From assembly GCF_030546645.1 (NCBI RefSeq), contig NZ_JAUOTO010000001.1:558001-622000 (forward strand): a stretch of 64,000 nucleotides of DNA, written 5' to 3'. This document shows, piece after piece, positions 33,810 to 42,537 of the stretch. Position 1 is the first letter of the stretch; each line of letters starts with the position of its first letter. A model generated the notes under the pieces. That model worked only from the letters and a program-made list of their open reading frames with translations, did not search any database and was not told the origin of the DNA. Source of the DNA: Flavitalea plasmicola. Its GTDB lineage: Bacteria > Bacteroidota > Bacteroidia > Chitinophagales > Chitinophagaceae. The position numbers and the translations under genes were made by a program.

Positions 33810-36779
33810 ATGAAACTTTTTACGCTTGCCTTATCGCTAGTTCTGTTTGCGAGCACCTCTTCCTTTGCCCAGTGGCTTGACAATTCCAACAAATTCAACG
33901 ACAGTCTGCATATGCCGGTGTGCATAGCCGCCGATAACCAGCAGCATACGATCGTCGTCAAAAGTGAGGATGGCGGATATTTCCTCGTCTGGGAGGATCA
34001 ACGTACACGTGCGAACGGGACGGATATCTATGCCCAGAAATTCGACAAGGACGGCAAGCGGCTTTGGGCTGTCGACGGGGTGCCGGTAGCCTCGAGTGCG
34101 AACGACGAGATCTTTCATGACGCGCAGAATTTCGATTGGCGTAAATATAGTCTTGCCGCGCCGGACGGATCGGGAGGGCTATATGTCTGCTGGAACTACC
34201 TGGTGCTGTCAGGTAATCATAATGGTAACGGCGTGGCGGCGCAACATCTGCATGCCGATGGATCCCGTGTATTCGGGGATGCCGGAGCGATCCTGGCCCC
34301 ACCCGCCAGTATACAGTATGGTAATCCCCAAATGGCGCCCGATGGCAGGGGAGGTTTTTTTATCGGCTATTTCGAATTTCAAGGCGGCCCGAACGATCTG
34401 CTCGTCTTTTGCTATAAGGACGAAGGAGGCACGCTGAAATCCTATGGCGGCGGGAAGATGAACGAATATGGTAAGGAGGAGGTGGTGAACACCGAATGCG
34501 GCAGCCAGTTTAAGGTGAGCTACGATTATCATGCCGCCGTACAGTCCTTCATGCTCTATCCCGATCAGCAGGGCGGCTGCAACGTCGTGATGGCCCTCAC
34601 TACCGGGCCCAACGAGATGTACCTGGGATACAACCGGCTGGCCCGCGTGAAGAAGGACTGCCATACCACGGTGCGCAAACGGTTGGGTGGTACGGACCCC
34701 GCAACGACGACTATTTTCGAAAAGGATTATAAGAAGGACAGTGTCGTACAGATGTATAACTTTACAACCTACTCGTATACCGTCTCCTGTCATCCTGCCA
34801 ACAATCCGAATACTACCATCGTCTACACCAATACAAAGATCGAGAACAATGGTTTGGGCTTCGTGCCCCTCAATAGCGATAATCCCAGATTTTTTGTCGA
34901 CAGGCCGCAGGGCGTGATCCTGTCAACGGGCGGGAACATCAATGCCGAGCTGATATCCACGTCCGAAAGATGGCAGGACAGCAAAGGCGTCATCAGCAAC
35001 TATCACTTGCATGGTTATTACCGGCTGAACGAGATCTATGACAGCATTCCCTATGAACTGTGCACCGATCTGGATCATCCTTACATGGCGTACCGGCCCA
35101 TCCTTCCGGACAATGCGATTCCGACGGATACCCTGCTCGCCGGACCCGACACCCTGATCGGTCATACGCTGGACAGGCAGCCTGAAAACTATTGGCTGGC
35201 GGGATCAGGCAATAAGGTATGGACGACTGTCATGGGCCCGGATGCAGGCACCTACAGCGTATACCTTCAGGAACTGAAGCTGGTAAGCGCGGGCACGAAG
35301 AAATATACTTTTGTGATCAACACGGCTGATAAGCTGGGGGTTAAGATCGGCCAGGAGATCCCCACCGGAGGCTACACCTCGGCGGTAACTTATAATACGC
35401 CTGCCATCGCTACCGACGACAACAATGGGCACGCCCTGTTCTATGTCATGGAGGGATCGCGGTCGGCCAGAGTGAGCCCGATCGAAGAAGGTGGCATCCT
35501 CAGCTGGGGCTCGATGGGTAAGGCCATCAGCAGCGGTTACTGGGCCCGCCGCGAGCTGGGCAGCCAGGATCCCATGGCCGTGCTTAGCAATGATGGGAAA
35601 GGACTGATCGCCTGGGATGCGCTGCGATACGACGACGTCAATACTTCGAGGAATATCTTTATGGAGCGGATCTCGGATGTCTTTACGGCGGCCTATGAGC
35701 CTCCGCTGCAGACGCTATCGCTGCTCACCACCTCCGGTTCCTCAAGCATACCCGCCTACCTTACAGGCGGCACGAATGTCTGGACGACGATAGACGGACT
35801 GGTCTTTAACTTCGGCGGCAGTAATAACGTTACTACACCGATAGTGTCGCTGAAGGACAACTATCCGCTGGGTTTTGTAAAGGTAAGCACCTACGAGTGG
35901 GCCAGCGCGGTCCGCCTTACCAATGGCATACCCTATCTCAACCGCAACTTTACGATCACGGTGGATAACAACCCCAATGGTAGTGGCAATATCCCCATGC
36001 GATTCTATATTCCGCAGGCGATGTTCGATGCGCTGAAGACGGCTGATCCTGGTATCAGGAATCCGGGCGATCTTGGCATTATCGACCAACCAAGTGCCGG
36101 CGCCACTGCTCCATCGGCCTATACGCCGACAGGCAATGAAAAAATGCTTCCTCTCACGGGATGGGGCGCCATCGACGGTGGTTATTATATCGAGTTCATT
36201 GCAAAAGGTTTCAGCAATTTTTTTATCACTAAAGGCGTGGTGCCGCTGCCGCTGAAATGGCTGGACGTCCAGGGCAAGCTTACTGCGCTCAACGCAGCGA
36301 CTATCGGCTGGACGGTGACGGAAGAAAAGAATGTGAGGGGGTATACGGTTCAGTACAGTGCGGATGGCGGCAGCTTTGCGGACGGATGTACGACGGGGTC
36401 TGGCAACAGCGGGTTAACGACCTCGTATAGTTGTATCGTGCCCCTGCCGGCCGCCGGCACCTATTCTTTCCGTGTCAAACAGGAGGATATCGATGGAAAA
36501 TTCAGCTACAGCAAGATCGTCGTGCTGAGGTCGGCTGCGCCGGAAATCTTCTCGGTGAGCCCGAACCCGACCAGCTCGTCTGCGACGCTGAGGATCCCCG
36601 CCGGTTCGGTGGTGAAGAAGCTAACCTTGCTGAGCATCAGCGGAATGGTCGTATGGCAGACGACGGGTGCGCTGAATGGCGCGGTGACGATACCGATGGG
36701 ACAGTTGCCGGCAGGAGTTTATCATCTGCAGATAATGGGGGACAGCGATGTACACGTACTGAAGATCATTAAAAAATAA
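33810..36779 (+). CDS. Large secreted protein with type IX secretion sorting domain
   Basis: A 989-residue protein. A signal peptide (LALSLVLFASTSSFAQ) precedes a long beta-rich region. It contains EDGGYFLVWEDQRTRANGTDIYAQKFD, a repeat style seen in bacterial surface propellers, and TPDGRGGFFIG-like blocks (APDGSGGLYVCW, APDGRGGFFIGYF). The C-terminal ~75 residues form a Por-type (type A) T9SS sorting domain: FSVSPNPTSSSATLRI, LTLLSISGMVVW, LPAGVYHLQI and a basic end. So the protein is moved through the outer membrane by T9SS and may be attached to the surface. No catalytic motif is visible; an adhesin or binding role is possible. An inverted repeat lies upstream. Confidence 0.88.
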   Translation: MKLFTLALSLVLFASTSSFAQWLDNSNKFNDSLHMPVCIAADNQQHTIVVKSEDGGYFLVWEDQRTRANGTDIYAQKFDKDGKRLWAVDGVPVASSANDEIFHDAQNFDWRKYSLAAPDGSGGLYVCWNYLVLSGNHNGNGVAAQHLHADGSRVFGDAGAILAPPASIQYGNPQMAPDGRGGFFIGYFEFQGGPNDLLVFCYKDEGGTLKSYGGGKMNEYGKEEVVNTECGSQFKVSYDYHAAVQSFMLYPDQQGGCNVVMALTTGPNEMYLGYNRLARVKKDCHTTVRKRLGGTDPATTTIFEKDYKKDSVVQMYNFTTYSYTVSCHPANNPNTTIVYTNTKIENNGLGFVPLNSDNPRFFVDRPQGVILSTGGNINAELISTSERWQDSKGVISNYHLHGYYRLNEIYDSIPYELCTDLDHPYMAYRPILPDNAIPTDTLLAGPDTLIGHTLDRQPENYWLAGSGNKVWTTVMGPDAGTYSVYLQELKLVSAGTKKYTFVINTADKLGVKIGQEIPTGGYTSAVTYNTPAIATDDNNGHALFYVMEGSRSARVSPIEEGGILSWGSMGKAISSGYWARRELGSQDPMAVLSNDGKGLIAWDALRYDDVNTSRNIFMERISDVFTAAYEPPLQTLSLLTTSGSSSIPAYLTGGTNVWTTIDGLVFNFGGSNNVTTPIVSLKDNYPLGFVKVSTYEWASAVRLTNGIPYLNRNFTITVDNNPNGSGNIPMRFYIPQAMFDALKTADPGIRNPGDLGIIDQPSAGATAPSAYTPTGNEKMLPLTGWGAIDGGYYIEFIAKGFSNFFITKGVVPLPLKWLDVQGKLTALNAATIGWTVTEEKNVRGYTVQYSADGGSFADGCTTGSGNSGLTTSYSCIVPLPAAGTYSFRVKQEDIDGKFSYSKIVVLRSAAPEIFSVSPNPTSSSATLRIPAGSVVKKLTLLSISGMVVWQTTGALNGAVTIPMGQLPAGVYHLQIMGDSDVHVLKIIKK

Positions 36780-36797
36780 CGACAACGTGTCGTTATT
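36771..36797 (-). terminator. Terminator of the capsule operon
   Basis: AATAACGACA-ACG-TGTCGTTATT forms a 10-bp perfect hairpin, followed on the minus strand by six T. It lies 33 bases past the end of the capD-like gene, with the stop codon of the opposite T9SS-protein gene inside the stem, so it ends transcription from the capsule operon. Confidence 0.75.
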
Positions 36798-36829
36798 CCT
36801 GTGATTTACTTGGAGAAGTTATCCGCTAA

Positions 36830-38692
36830 TCACAGCGTCTGCTCTTCATATTCGGGGAGTATTGAACGGATCAGTTGTCGGATATTGCCGCCCTGTTGCT
36901 GTAGCACGCTTTCCATCAAAATATCAAGCTGCGCTTTGAAAATTTCGTAATCGACGAGGCATCGCTTTGCAAGCATGATCTTGGGGTGATAAGTAGGTAT
37001 CAGTTGCTCCGACTCTTTAAATAATTCTTCATGCATTTTTTCCCCGGGCCGCAGATTGGTGAATTCAATGGCAATTTCTTTATCAGGGATGAACCCGGAG
37101 AGTTCTATCATCTTCTTAGCCAGGTCAAGTATCCGGATGGGATTTCCCATATCGAATACAAAAATCTCGCCGCCATTTCCCATCACGCAGGCTTCCAGTA
37201 CCAGCCTGCTCGCTTCGGGAATGGTCATAAAATAACGGGTTATATCCGGATGCGTGATGGTTACCGGCCCACCCTTTAATATCTGCTTCTTAAACAAAGG
37301 CACGACCGAGCCATTGGATCCCAATACATTCCCGAACCGGGTGGTAATAAACTGGGTGGCATGCTGCTGCTCCGATAGCGACTGAATATACATTTCTGCT
37401 ATTCGCTTGGTGGCGCCCATAATATTGGTAGGATTTACAGCCTTATCGGTGGAGATCATAACAAATTTCCGGACGTTGTACCTCACCGAAATATCTGCCA
37501 GGTTAAACGTTCCCATGACATTGGTGAGAACCGCTTCGGCAGGAAAATACTCCATTATAGGCACATGCTTGTATGCCGCCGCATGAAATAAATAATCCGG
37601 CTTGTACCGGGCGACTATTTCCTCCATCCTTTTCCTGTCCCTCACCGATGCCAGTTCGATACAGAGATCGACACGCTCATTACTGTTGTGTAATTCGAAT
37701 TCAAGATCGTGCAAACCAGATTCCGACTGATCCAGCAAAATAATCCGCTGGATATAATACCGGCAAAGCTGCCGGCACAGTTCACTTCCAATAGAGCCTG
37801 CCGCTCCGGAAACGAGCACTACGCTGTTGCTGAAGCACAAATCGGTCTTTTCATTCTGAAAACTGATCTCTTCACGTTCAAGCAGCGATTCAATCGTAAG
37901 CTCCCGCAGCTGGTTTACCCGGAAACCACCATTTTTCCATAGCTCCAACGGCGGCAGGGTGGTTATTTTTACCGATCTGCTGCCGCAGATCTCTGACAGC
38001 ATCAACTTTTTTTCCGGTCGCAGATCGGGTCTGGCAATAATCAGTTCCTGTACTTTTTTCTCCCCCAACAACTTATCCAATGCTCTGCTGTCACATGGAA
38101 AGATAACCACTCTATCCAGCGTTTTATAGATCATGTCTGCATCATCATCAAGGAACGCCACTACTTTCAGCGGGTTTGCGCTATCGATTTCTATAGCTTT
38201 TTTGGCGGCAATGGCCAAAGTATCGGCTCCGTATATGATCACATTCCGGTTTGCTTTTCCGGCTTCGCGCTCCCCGTTGCGGTAAACCTCTTTTACCAGC
38301 AGGCGGAAACCTATCAGATGCGTGCACATGACAGATAGATTTACAAAGAGGAACGCCGGTGATATCACTTTAAAGAAACGCATGTTGGCCCAGATTAGTA
38401 ACAATACCACCCATGCCGTTAAATGAGATAAGGCAAAAACAATTACCCGAAGTATGTCCTTTATCTCAGAATAACGGATAATGCCGCAATAGGTCTTAAA
38501 ATAGAACGCAAAGCCGCAGCTCATGGTCATATTTACCATCAAGGCTCCTTTGAATGAAAGCAGCAGGTGTATATTTAGCTGGAGGTGTTTTATGGTAAAA
38601 ACCGACAGGACAAATGACAGGAAGATGAGCATTTGTTCAATGCTGAAAATAATCCACCTCGGGGCAATAGTACGCAGCAACTTCGTTCTCAT
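36830..38692 (-). CDS. WbpM/FlaA1-type nucleotide-sugar 4,6-dehydratase, membrane form
   Basis: A 620-residue membrane-anchored SDR enzyme. Residues 10-130 hold four membrane helices; ~150-250 form a CoA-binding-like Rossmann domain (IIYGADTLAI). The catalytic domain follows: NAD-binding GAAGSIGSE (296-304), HAAAYKHVP, then STDKAVNPTNIMGATKR, in which the usual Tyr is Met425, giving the Ser-Met-Lys triad known for WbpM-type enzymes. They convert UDP-GlcNAc to the 4-keto-6-deoxy sugar, an early step to QuiNAc, FucNAc or bacillosamine-type sugars. As last gene of the operon, it supplies precursor to the DegT aminotransferase and the phosphoglycosyl transferase two genes upstream. Confidence 0.9.
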   Translation of the reverse strand: MRTKLLRTIAPRWIIFSIEQMLIFLSFVLSVFTIKHLQLNIHLLLSFKGALMVNMTMSCGFAFYFKTYCGIIRYSEIKDILRVIVFALSHLTAWVVLLLIWANMRFFKVISPAFLFVNLSVMCTHLIGFRLLVKEVYRNGEREAGKANRNVIIYGADTLAIAAKKAIEIDSANPLKVVAFLDDDADMIYKTLDRVVIFPCDSRALDKLLGEKKVQELIIARPDLRPEKKLMLSEICGSRSVKITTLPPLELWKNGGFRVNQLRELTIESLLEREEISFQNEKTDLCFSNSVVLVSGAAGSIGSELCRQLCRYYIQRIILLDQSESGLHDLEFELHNSNERVDLCIELASVRDRKRMEEIVARYKPDYLFHAAAYKHVPIMEYFPAEAVLTNVMGTFNLADISVRYNVRKFVMISTDKAVNPTNIMGATKRIAEMYIQSLSEQQHATQFITTRFGNVLGSNGSVVPLFKKQILKGGPVTITHPDITRYFMTIPEASRLVLEACVMGNGGEIFVFDMGNPIRILDLAKKMIELSGFIPDKEIAIEFTNLRPGEKMHEELFKESEQLIPTYHPKIMLAKRCLVDYEIFKAQLDILMESVLQQQGGNIRQLIRSILPEYEEQTL

Positions 38693-39342
38693 ATACTTCT
38701 ATTATACAACCATTCCCTGCAGAGCATTTCGCTTTTCCGCAACCTGGCAACGGTTATATGCGACACACGCAACAAAGACCAGCCGATTATGGAAAAATAT
38801 TTCCGGAGGGAAATATTGAGCATATATACCTTGTTAAACCGTATTTTCAAGGGCATTATCCTCTTGATATAGAAGGTTTCCGGGTCGGCCACCTTTTCCA
38901 GCATGCGGCTTTCGTTATCGAAAATAAGCGAGGCGATATCCGTAATGCCCGGTTTTATTTTTAAGATCTGCCGCTGGTGGACGGTATACAGGTCAACATA
39001 TTTTCTTACTTCCGGCCGCGGCCCTACCATGCTCATATCCCCTTTGAGCACATTGAATAACTGGGGTAATTCATCCAGCTTATATCTTCTCAGGAAGACG
39101 CCCATAGAAGTAATCAGGGGGTCCTTGTTACTTACCGTAATCTGTCGATTTCCGGCCGGGTGTCTATACATTGTTCGGAATTTCAAAAGCAAAAAGTCCT
39201 TCCCGCCCTTCCCTACCCGCCACTGCCGGAATAGAAAACCGCCCTTTGAATCCACGCTTACCAGTAATGCCAGCAGTAGGAGAACCGGACTTAACAACAT
39301 AATACCAGTCGCTGCGATCAGGAAGTCGAACAGACGTCGCAT
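38689..39342 (-). CDS. Polyprenyl-phosphate sugar-1-phosphate transferase (WcaJ/PglC type)
   Basis: A 217-residue monotopic phosphoglycosyl transferase. The N-terminal re-entrant helix (IAATGIMLLSPVLLLLALLV) precedes the signature KFRTM, the DELPQL motif with the Asp-Glu catalytic dyad region, GPRPE and the KPGITDIAS strand. Such enzymes start a repeat unit by moving a sugar phosphate from a UDP-sugar to undecaprenyl phosphate on the inner membrane. The small size, without the WbaP N-terminal half, matches the PglC form. It overlaps its upstream neighbour by 25 bases and the dehydratase gene by four (ATGA). The preferred first sugar is unknown, but a 4-amino-type sugar is suggested by the neighbours. 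Confidence 0.92.
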   Translation of the reverse strand: MRRLFDFLIAATGIMLLSPVLLLLALLVSVDSKGGFLFRQWRVGKGGKDFLLLKFRTMYRHPAGNRQITVSNKDPLITSMGVFLRRYKLDELPQLFNVLKGDMSMVGPRPEVRKYVDLYTVHQRQILKIKPGITDIASLIFDNESRMLEKVADPETFYIKRIMPLKIRFNKVYMLNISLRKYFSIIGWSLLRVSHITVARLRKSEMLCREWLYNRSI

Positions 39343-40553
39343 TGAATGATGTTGTAATATGCCTGCTTTGCCGCGTATACAATGTATTCGACCTCGGCAT
39401 CGCTTAATTGAGGATAAATGGGCAGGGAGATCTCAGTAGCAAAGTTCGCGTAGGAAACGGGGAAATCGGAAACCCGGTAACCCTTGTTATGGAAAAGGGT
39501 TAGCATCGGCAAAGGAATAAAATGCACGTTGACAGAAACCCCCTTTTTATAGATGAAATCTATCATTGCATCACGTTGGAATTCGGTTATATTGCTGATC
39601 CGCAATGGGAAAATATGATAAGATGATTCTTTGTCCGCCGTTCTTAAGGTAGGCATCCTTGCCCAGGAGTCGGTCCCAAGCGCCTCCGTGTAAAGTTCCG
39701 CTATTTTTTTCCGCCGGGGCAGCAGGTCAGTTCCGTATTTTCTTAATTGCGCGACGCCAACAGCGGCACAAATATCAGGCATATTGATCTTCATGCCTTC
39801 GCTGACAATATCGTACCGCCATTGATCACCCTGTTTTTTTTCATACGCATCCTTTGTCTGCCCGTTAAGGCTGTTCAATTTCATCCACCTGTAGAGCTCA
39901 CTGTTGTCATACGGGGGAGGAAGGGACAGGCCGATAACGCCACCTTCCGCCGTCGTGACGTTCTTAACCGCATGGAATGAATATACGGCAATGTCGGCTT
40001 GCAGGCCTGCAGGGCCGTCATGATACAGGGCACCCAGCGAATGGGCAGCATCGGCCAGGAGCAATGGCCTGCCTAACTGCTCCTGGCGGCTATTGGCGGG
40101 AACGAACAAAGCCCGGATGGTGGACTCATGCAGCATGTTGCGAATGGATACATAGTCACAGGGCAATCCTGCAAAATCCACCGGGATGATGACCTTGGTC
40201 CTGGTGGTGACAACTCTTCTCAGCATCAGGGGATCCATGACAAAGTCCTCATCTACATCCACCATTACCGGTGTCGCACCGGTACGCAATACTACCAGCG
40301 CGGTGGCGGCATAAGTATAAGCGGGAATGATCACTTCGTCACCCGGGCCTACGCCCCACCATTTTAATACAAGTTGCGCACCCGAGGTCCAGGAATTGAC
40401 GCAGATACATTCGGGCATCCCCGTATAAGTTCTCATCAATGATTCCAACTCTTTTACCCTGGGACCGGAAGTGATCCACCCACTGCGAAGTGTTTCAGTC
40501 ACCTCCTTCAATACAGCCTCATCGATGAAAGGTGGAGAAAAAGGTATGTTCAT
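39318..40553 (-). CDS. DegT/DnrJ/EryC1-type PLP aminotransferase
   Basis: A 411-residue aminotransferase for keto-sugars. The N-terminal FSPPFIDEAVLKEVTETLRSG and the WITSGP block are characteristic. The PLP site includes the IPAYTYAAT region, the phosphate-holding DAAHSLGALY, and the Schiff-base lysine Lys197 in SFHAVKNVTTAEGG. The C-terminal part contains SSYHIFPLRI and YANFATEISLPIYPQLSD. These enzymes transaminate 4-keto (or 3-keto) nucleotide sugars, using glutamate. With the WbpM-type dehydratase it would give a 4-amino-4,6-dideoxy-HexNAc, as for bacillosamine; the exact sugar is inference. Overlaps upstream and downstream genes. Confidence 0.92.
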   Translation of the reverse strand: MNIPFSPPFIDEAVLKEVTETLRSGWITSGPRVKELESLMRTYTGMPECICVNSWTSGAQLVLKWWGVGPGDEVIIPAYTYAATALVVLRTGATPVMVDVDEDFVMDPLMLRRVVTTRTKVIIPVDFAGLPCDYVSIRNMLHESTIRALFVPANSRQEQLGRPLLLADAAHSLGALYHDGPAGLQADIAVYSFHAVKNVTTAEGGVIGLSLPPPYDNSELYRWMKLNSLNGQTKDAYEKKQGDQWRYDIVSEGMKINMPDICAAVGVAQLRKYGTDLLPRRKKIAELYTEALGTDSWARMPTLRTADKESSYHIFPLRISNITEFQRDAMIDFIYKKGVSVNVHFIPLPMLTLFHNKGYRVSDFPVSYANFATEISLPIYPQLSDAEVEYIVYAAKQAYYNIIQCDVCSTS

Positions 40554-41488
40554 AATATTTTTTTCAGCCCCCCTATAAAACCCATGCCATAAGCCAGGTG
40601 AAGGATGGGATATACCAGAAGGATATGTACCATAACAGTGCCCGACCGCTTGGATCTCAATACAAAGAATATGTCAAGGAGCAGGTATACCAGCAGGAAG
40701 ACTGCCCATCCCGGATAAGCAAATACTAAAGGAAGTGAGAATACGTAGAGTACAAAACAGGACGGGATAATATGGCGCCACCGAAATCCCCGCTTCACTT
40801 TCTTTAAAACCAGCGGTTTGAATAAACCATATTCATAGTATTGGCGGAATAATTTCTTGTAGCTGGTCCTGGGAAAATACAATGACCGGATAGCGGGGTC
40901 TTGATAAATTTTCAGCCCGGATTTACATGCACGGTAATGAAATTCGTCATCCTGGTTACGCAGCATGGCTTCGTCAAACAGCCCTATTTGGTTAAAAACA
41001 TTCCTTTTCCAGGCTCCCAGGTATACCGTATCGCTATACCCTTCATACCCTTCAAAATGAAATCCGCTGTTCCCGATACCAAATACAGTGGCAGTGGCAT
41101 ATGAAACTGCTTTTTGAAAATCGGTGGATCCCCCCGCCCGGATCGGCCCGCCCACGATAGGGGCCGCCGATTTCCGGAAAGCTTCCAGCACCTTTTCGAA
41201 ATAGTCGGGCGCATATTCGGAATGTGCATCCAGTCTTATGATCACCTCTCCGTTTGCCGCGGCAATGGCCTTGTTTAACGCAAAAGGGACATAACGGTTC
41301 GGATTATCCAATAAGCGGATACCTTCATATTGTTCCTGCCAATAACGCACTACCTGCCGGGTGTTATCCGTAGACCCCCCGTCGACAAGTATGATCTCCT
41401 TCGCCCGGGGAGCCGCCTTGATAAAGAAATCCAACACCTTCCCGATGTATTTTTCTTCGTTATAAACAGGACAAATAACTGAAATCAT
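40550..41488 (-). CDS. Glycosyltransferase family 2, membrane-bound (ExoA-like)
   Basis: A 312-residue GT-A glycosyltransferase with a C-terminal membrane region. The N-terminal nucleotide fold is ISVICPVYNEEKYIG, followed by ILVDGGSTDNT and the DxH-type metal site RLDAHSEY (~90-97). NQDDEFHYRA matches the acceptor-side catalytic loop, and FRQYYEYGLFK is the typical post-catalytic block. At least three C-terminal helices start near FVLYVFSLPLVFAYPGW. It adds one sugar to the lipid-linked repeat at the inner leaflet. It shares an ATGA overlap with the DegT gene. Confidence 0.9.
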   Translation of the reverse strand: MISVICPVYNEEKYIGKVLDFFIKAAPRAKEIILVDGGSTDNTRQVVRYWQEQYEGIRLLDNPNRYVPFALNKAIAAANGEVIIRLDAHSEYAPDYFEKVLEAFRKSAAPIVGGPIRAGGSTDFQKAVSYATATVFGIGNSGFHFEGYEGYSDTVYLGAWKRNVFNQIGLFDEAMLRNQDDEFHYRACKSGLKIYQDPAIRSLYFPRTSYKKLFRQYYEYGLFKPLVLKKVKRGFRWRHIIPSCFVLYVFSLPLVFAYPGWAVFLLVYLLLDIFFVLRSKRSGTVMVHILLVYPILHLAYGMGFIGGLKKIL

Positions 41489-41527
41489 ACGATTACTTTG
41501 ATTGCGGCGATGCCTTTACGCTGTCCA

Positions 41528-42520
41528 TTATTTGGATGAAGCAAGCTGGCCAATGCATTTTAACAAACCCTCCTCCCTGGAGGCAATAGTGTACTTATTC
41601 AATACAAACTGCCGGATATCGGAAGGCTCGTGCCTGCAATTTTCCGCCTCGCTGATCCCCCTTACAATGGCTTCGGGACTCGTATCGTCCAGCAAGATGC
41701 CGAACTCGCCCACTACCTCCGGCAAAGCCCCATAACGGGAAACCAGCGGTATGCACCCTGCCTGCATGGCCTCCACCACGCTCAGGCCAAATGCCTCGTG
41801 GAGGGAGGGCTGAATATATACCCGGCTTTCTGAAAACAAGGTGTTTAGCTCTTCTTCGCTCACAAATCCCCTCAGCTCGACGTTGGCGCCAAGGTATCTC
41901 TTCAATAGCTGATGGCTGTCATCTTTCCATTGCCCCACCTGTATAAACAGGTAAGAAGGGAGCAGGGCGCCTGCGGCCAGGAAAGGTTCAATCCCCTTGC
42001 GCTTAAGGTTTTCTTTAAGCACATTTCCAACATTCAACGCCATTTTTTTTTTGGGCGTATCCGGAAAATGCCGGTCAGGTATTCCATGATAAACCATACT
42101 TATTTTCTCAGGCGTAATGCGAGCCCTCTCAACTGCTTCCTTGCTGGCATAATTGGAATTGCATATAAGACGGCTTGCTCTATGCAACAGGAAGTTGGTG
42201 ATTATTCTCTTCCAGCCGTTTCGCTGGTTGCCGTAACCTGCCAGGGGAACATTGGCGGTATCATAACCACCCGTGATCAAGACCGAATGGGTGTGCTGCA
42301 AAGATGCAAAACAGACAGGCAGCAGGCTATGCCAGGATGCAAACCATGCGAATACCAGATCATTCCGGGATACGGCTCTCCAAATTGCAAACGGGTTCAG
42401 CCTGTATCTCCTCCGAAGATACAGCTCCTCCACTTCGTAATGACGGGACAATATATCCATGTCAATGCGAACAAAGGAAGTCATGGCATTGTGTACAAAT
42501 AGAATTCGTTTGACAGCCAC
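41528..42520 (-). CDS. Glycosyltransferase family 4 (GT-B fold)
   Basis: A 330-residue GT-B glycosyltransferase. The C-terminal donor domain holds a VGQWKDDSHQLL segment and LRGFVSEEELNTLF. The diagnostic E-x7-E block is HEAFGLSVVEAMQAGCIPLVS (~255-275), which binds the nucleotide-sugar. The N-terminal acceptor domain is short (FVHNAMTSFVRIDMDIL); CNSNYASKEAVERA near ~130 is the usual hinge-side block. The protein is on the short side for GT4. Sugar specificity cannot be read. It stands between two other glycosyltransferase genes with small gaps (39 and 17 bases), inside the capsule operon. Confidence 0.9.
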   Translation of the reverse strand: MAVKRILFVHNAMTSFVRIDMDILSRHYEVEELYLRRRYRLNPFAIWRAVSRNDLVFAWFASWHSLLPVCFASLQHTHSVLITGGYDTANVPLAGYGNQRNGWKRIITNFLLHRASRLICNSNYASKEAVERARITPEKISMVYHGIPDRHFPDTPKKKMALNVGNVLKENLKRKGIEPFLAAGALLPSYLFIQVGQWKDDSHQLLKRYLGANVELRGFVSEEELNTLFSESRVYIQPSLHEAFGLSVVEAMQAGCIPLVSRYGALPEVVGEFGILLDDTSPEAIVRGISEAENCRHEPSDIRQFVLNKYTIASREEGLLKCIGQLASSK

Positions 42521-42537
42521 ATTTTAAAAGTAAAGGG

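Noticed and set aside
41912-42502. 196-codon open frame on the plus strand
   Set aside because: It is antisense to a glycosyltransferase gene with the E-x7-E motif.
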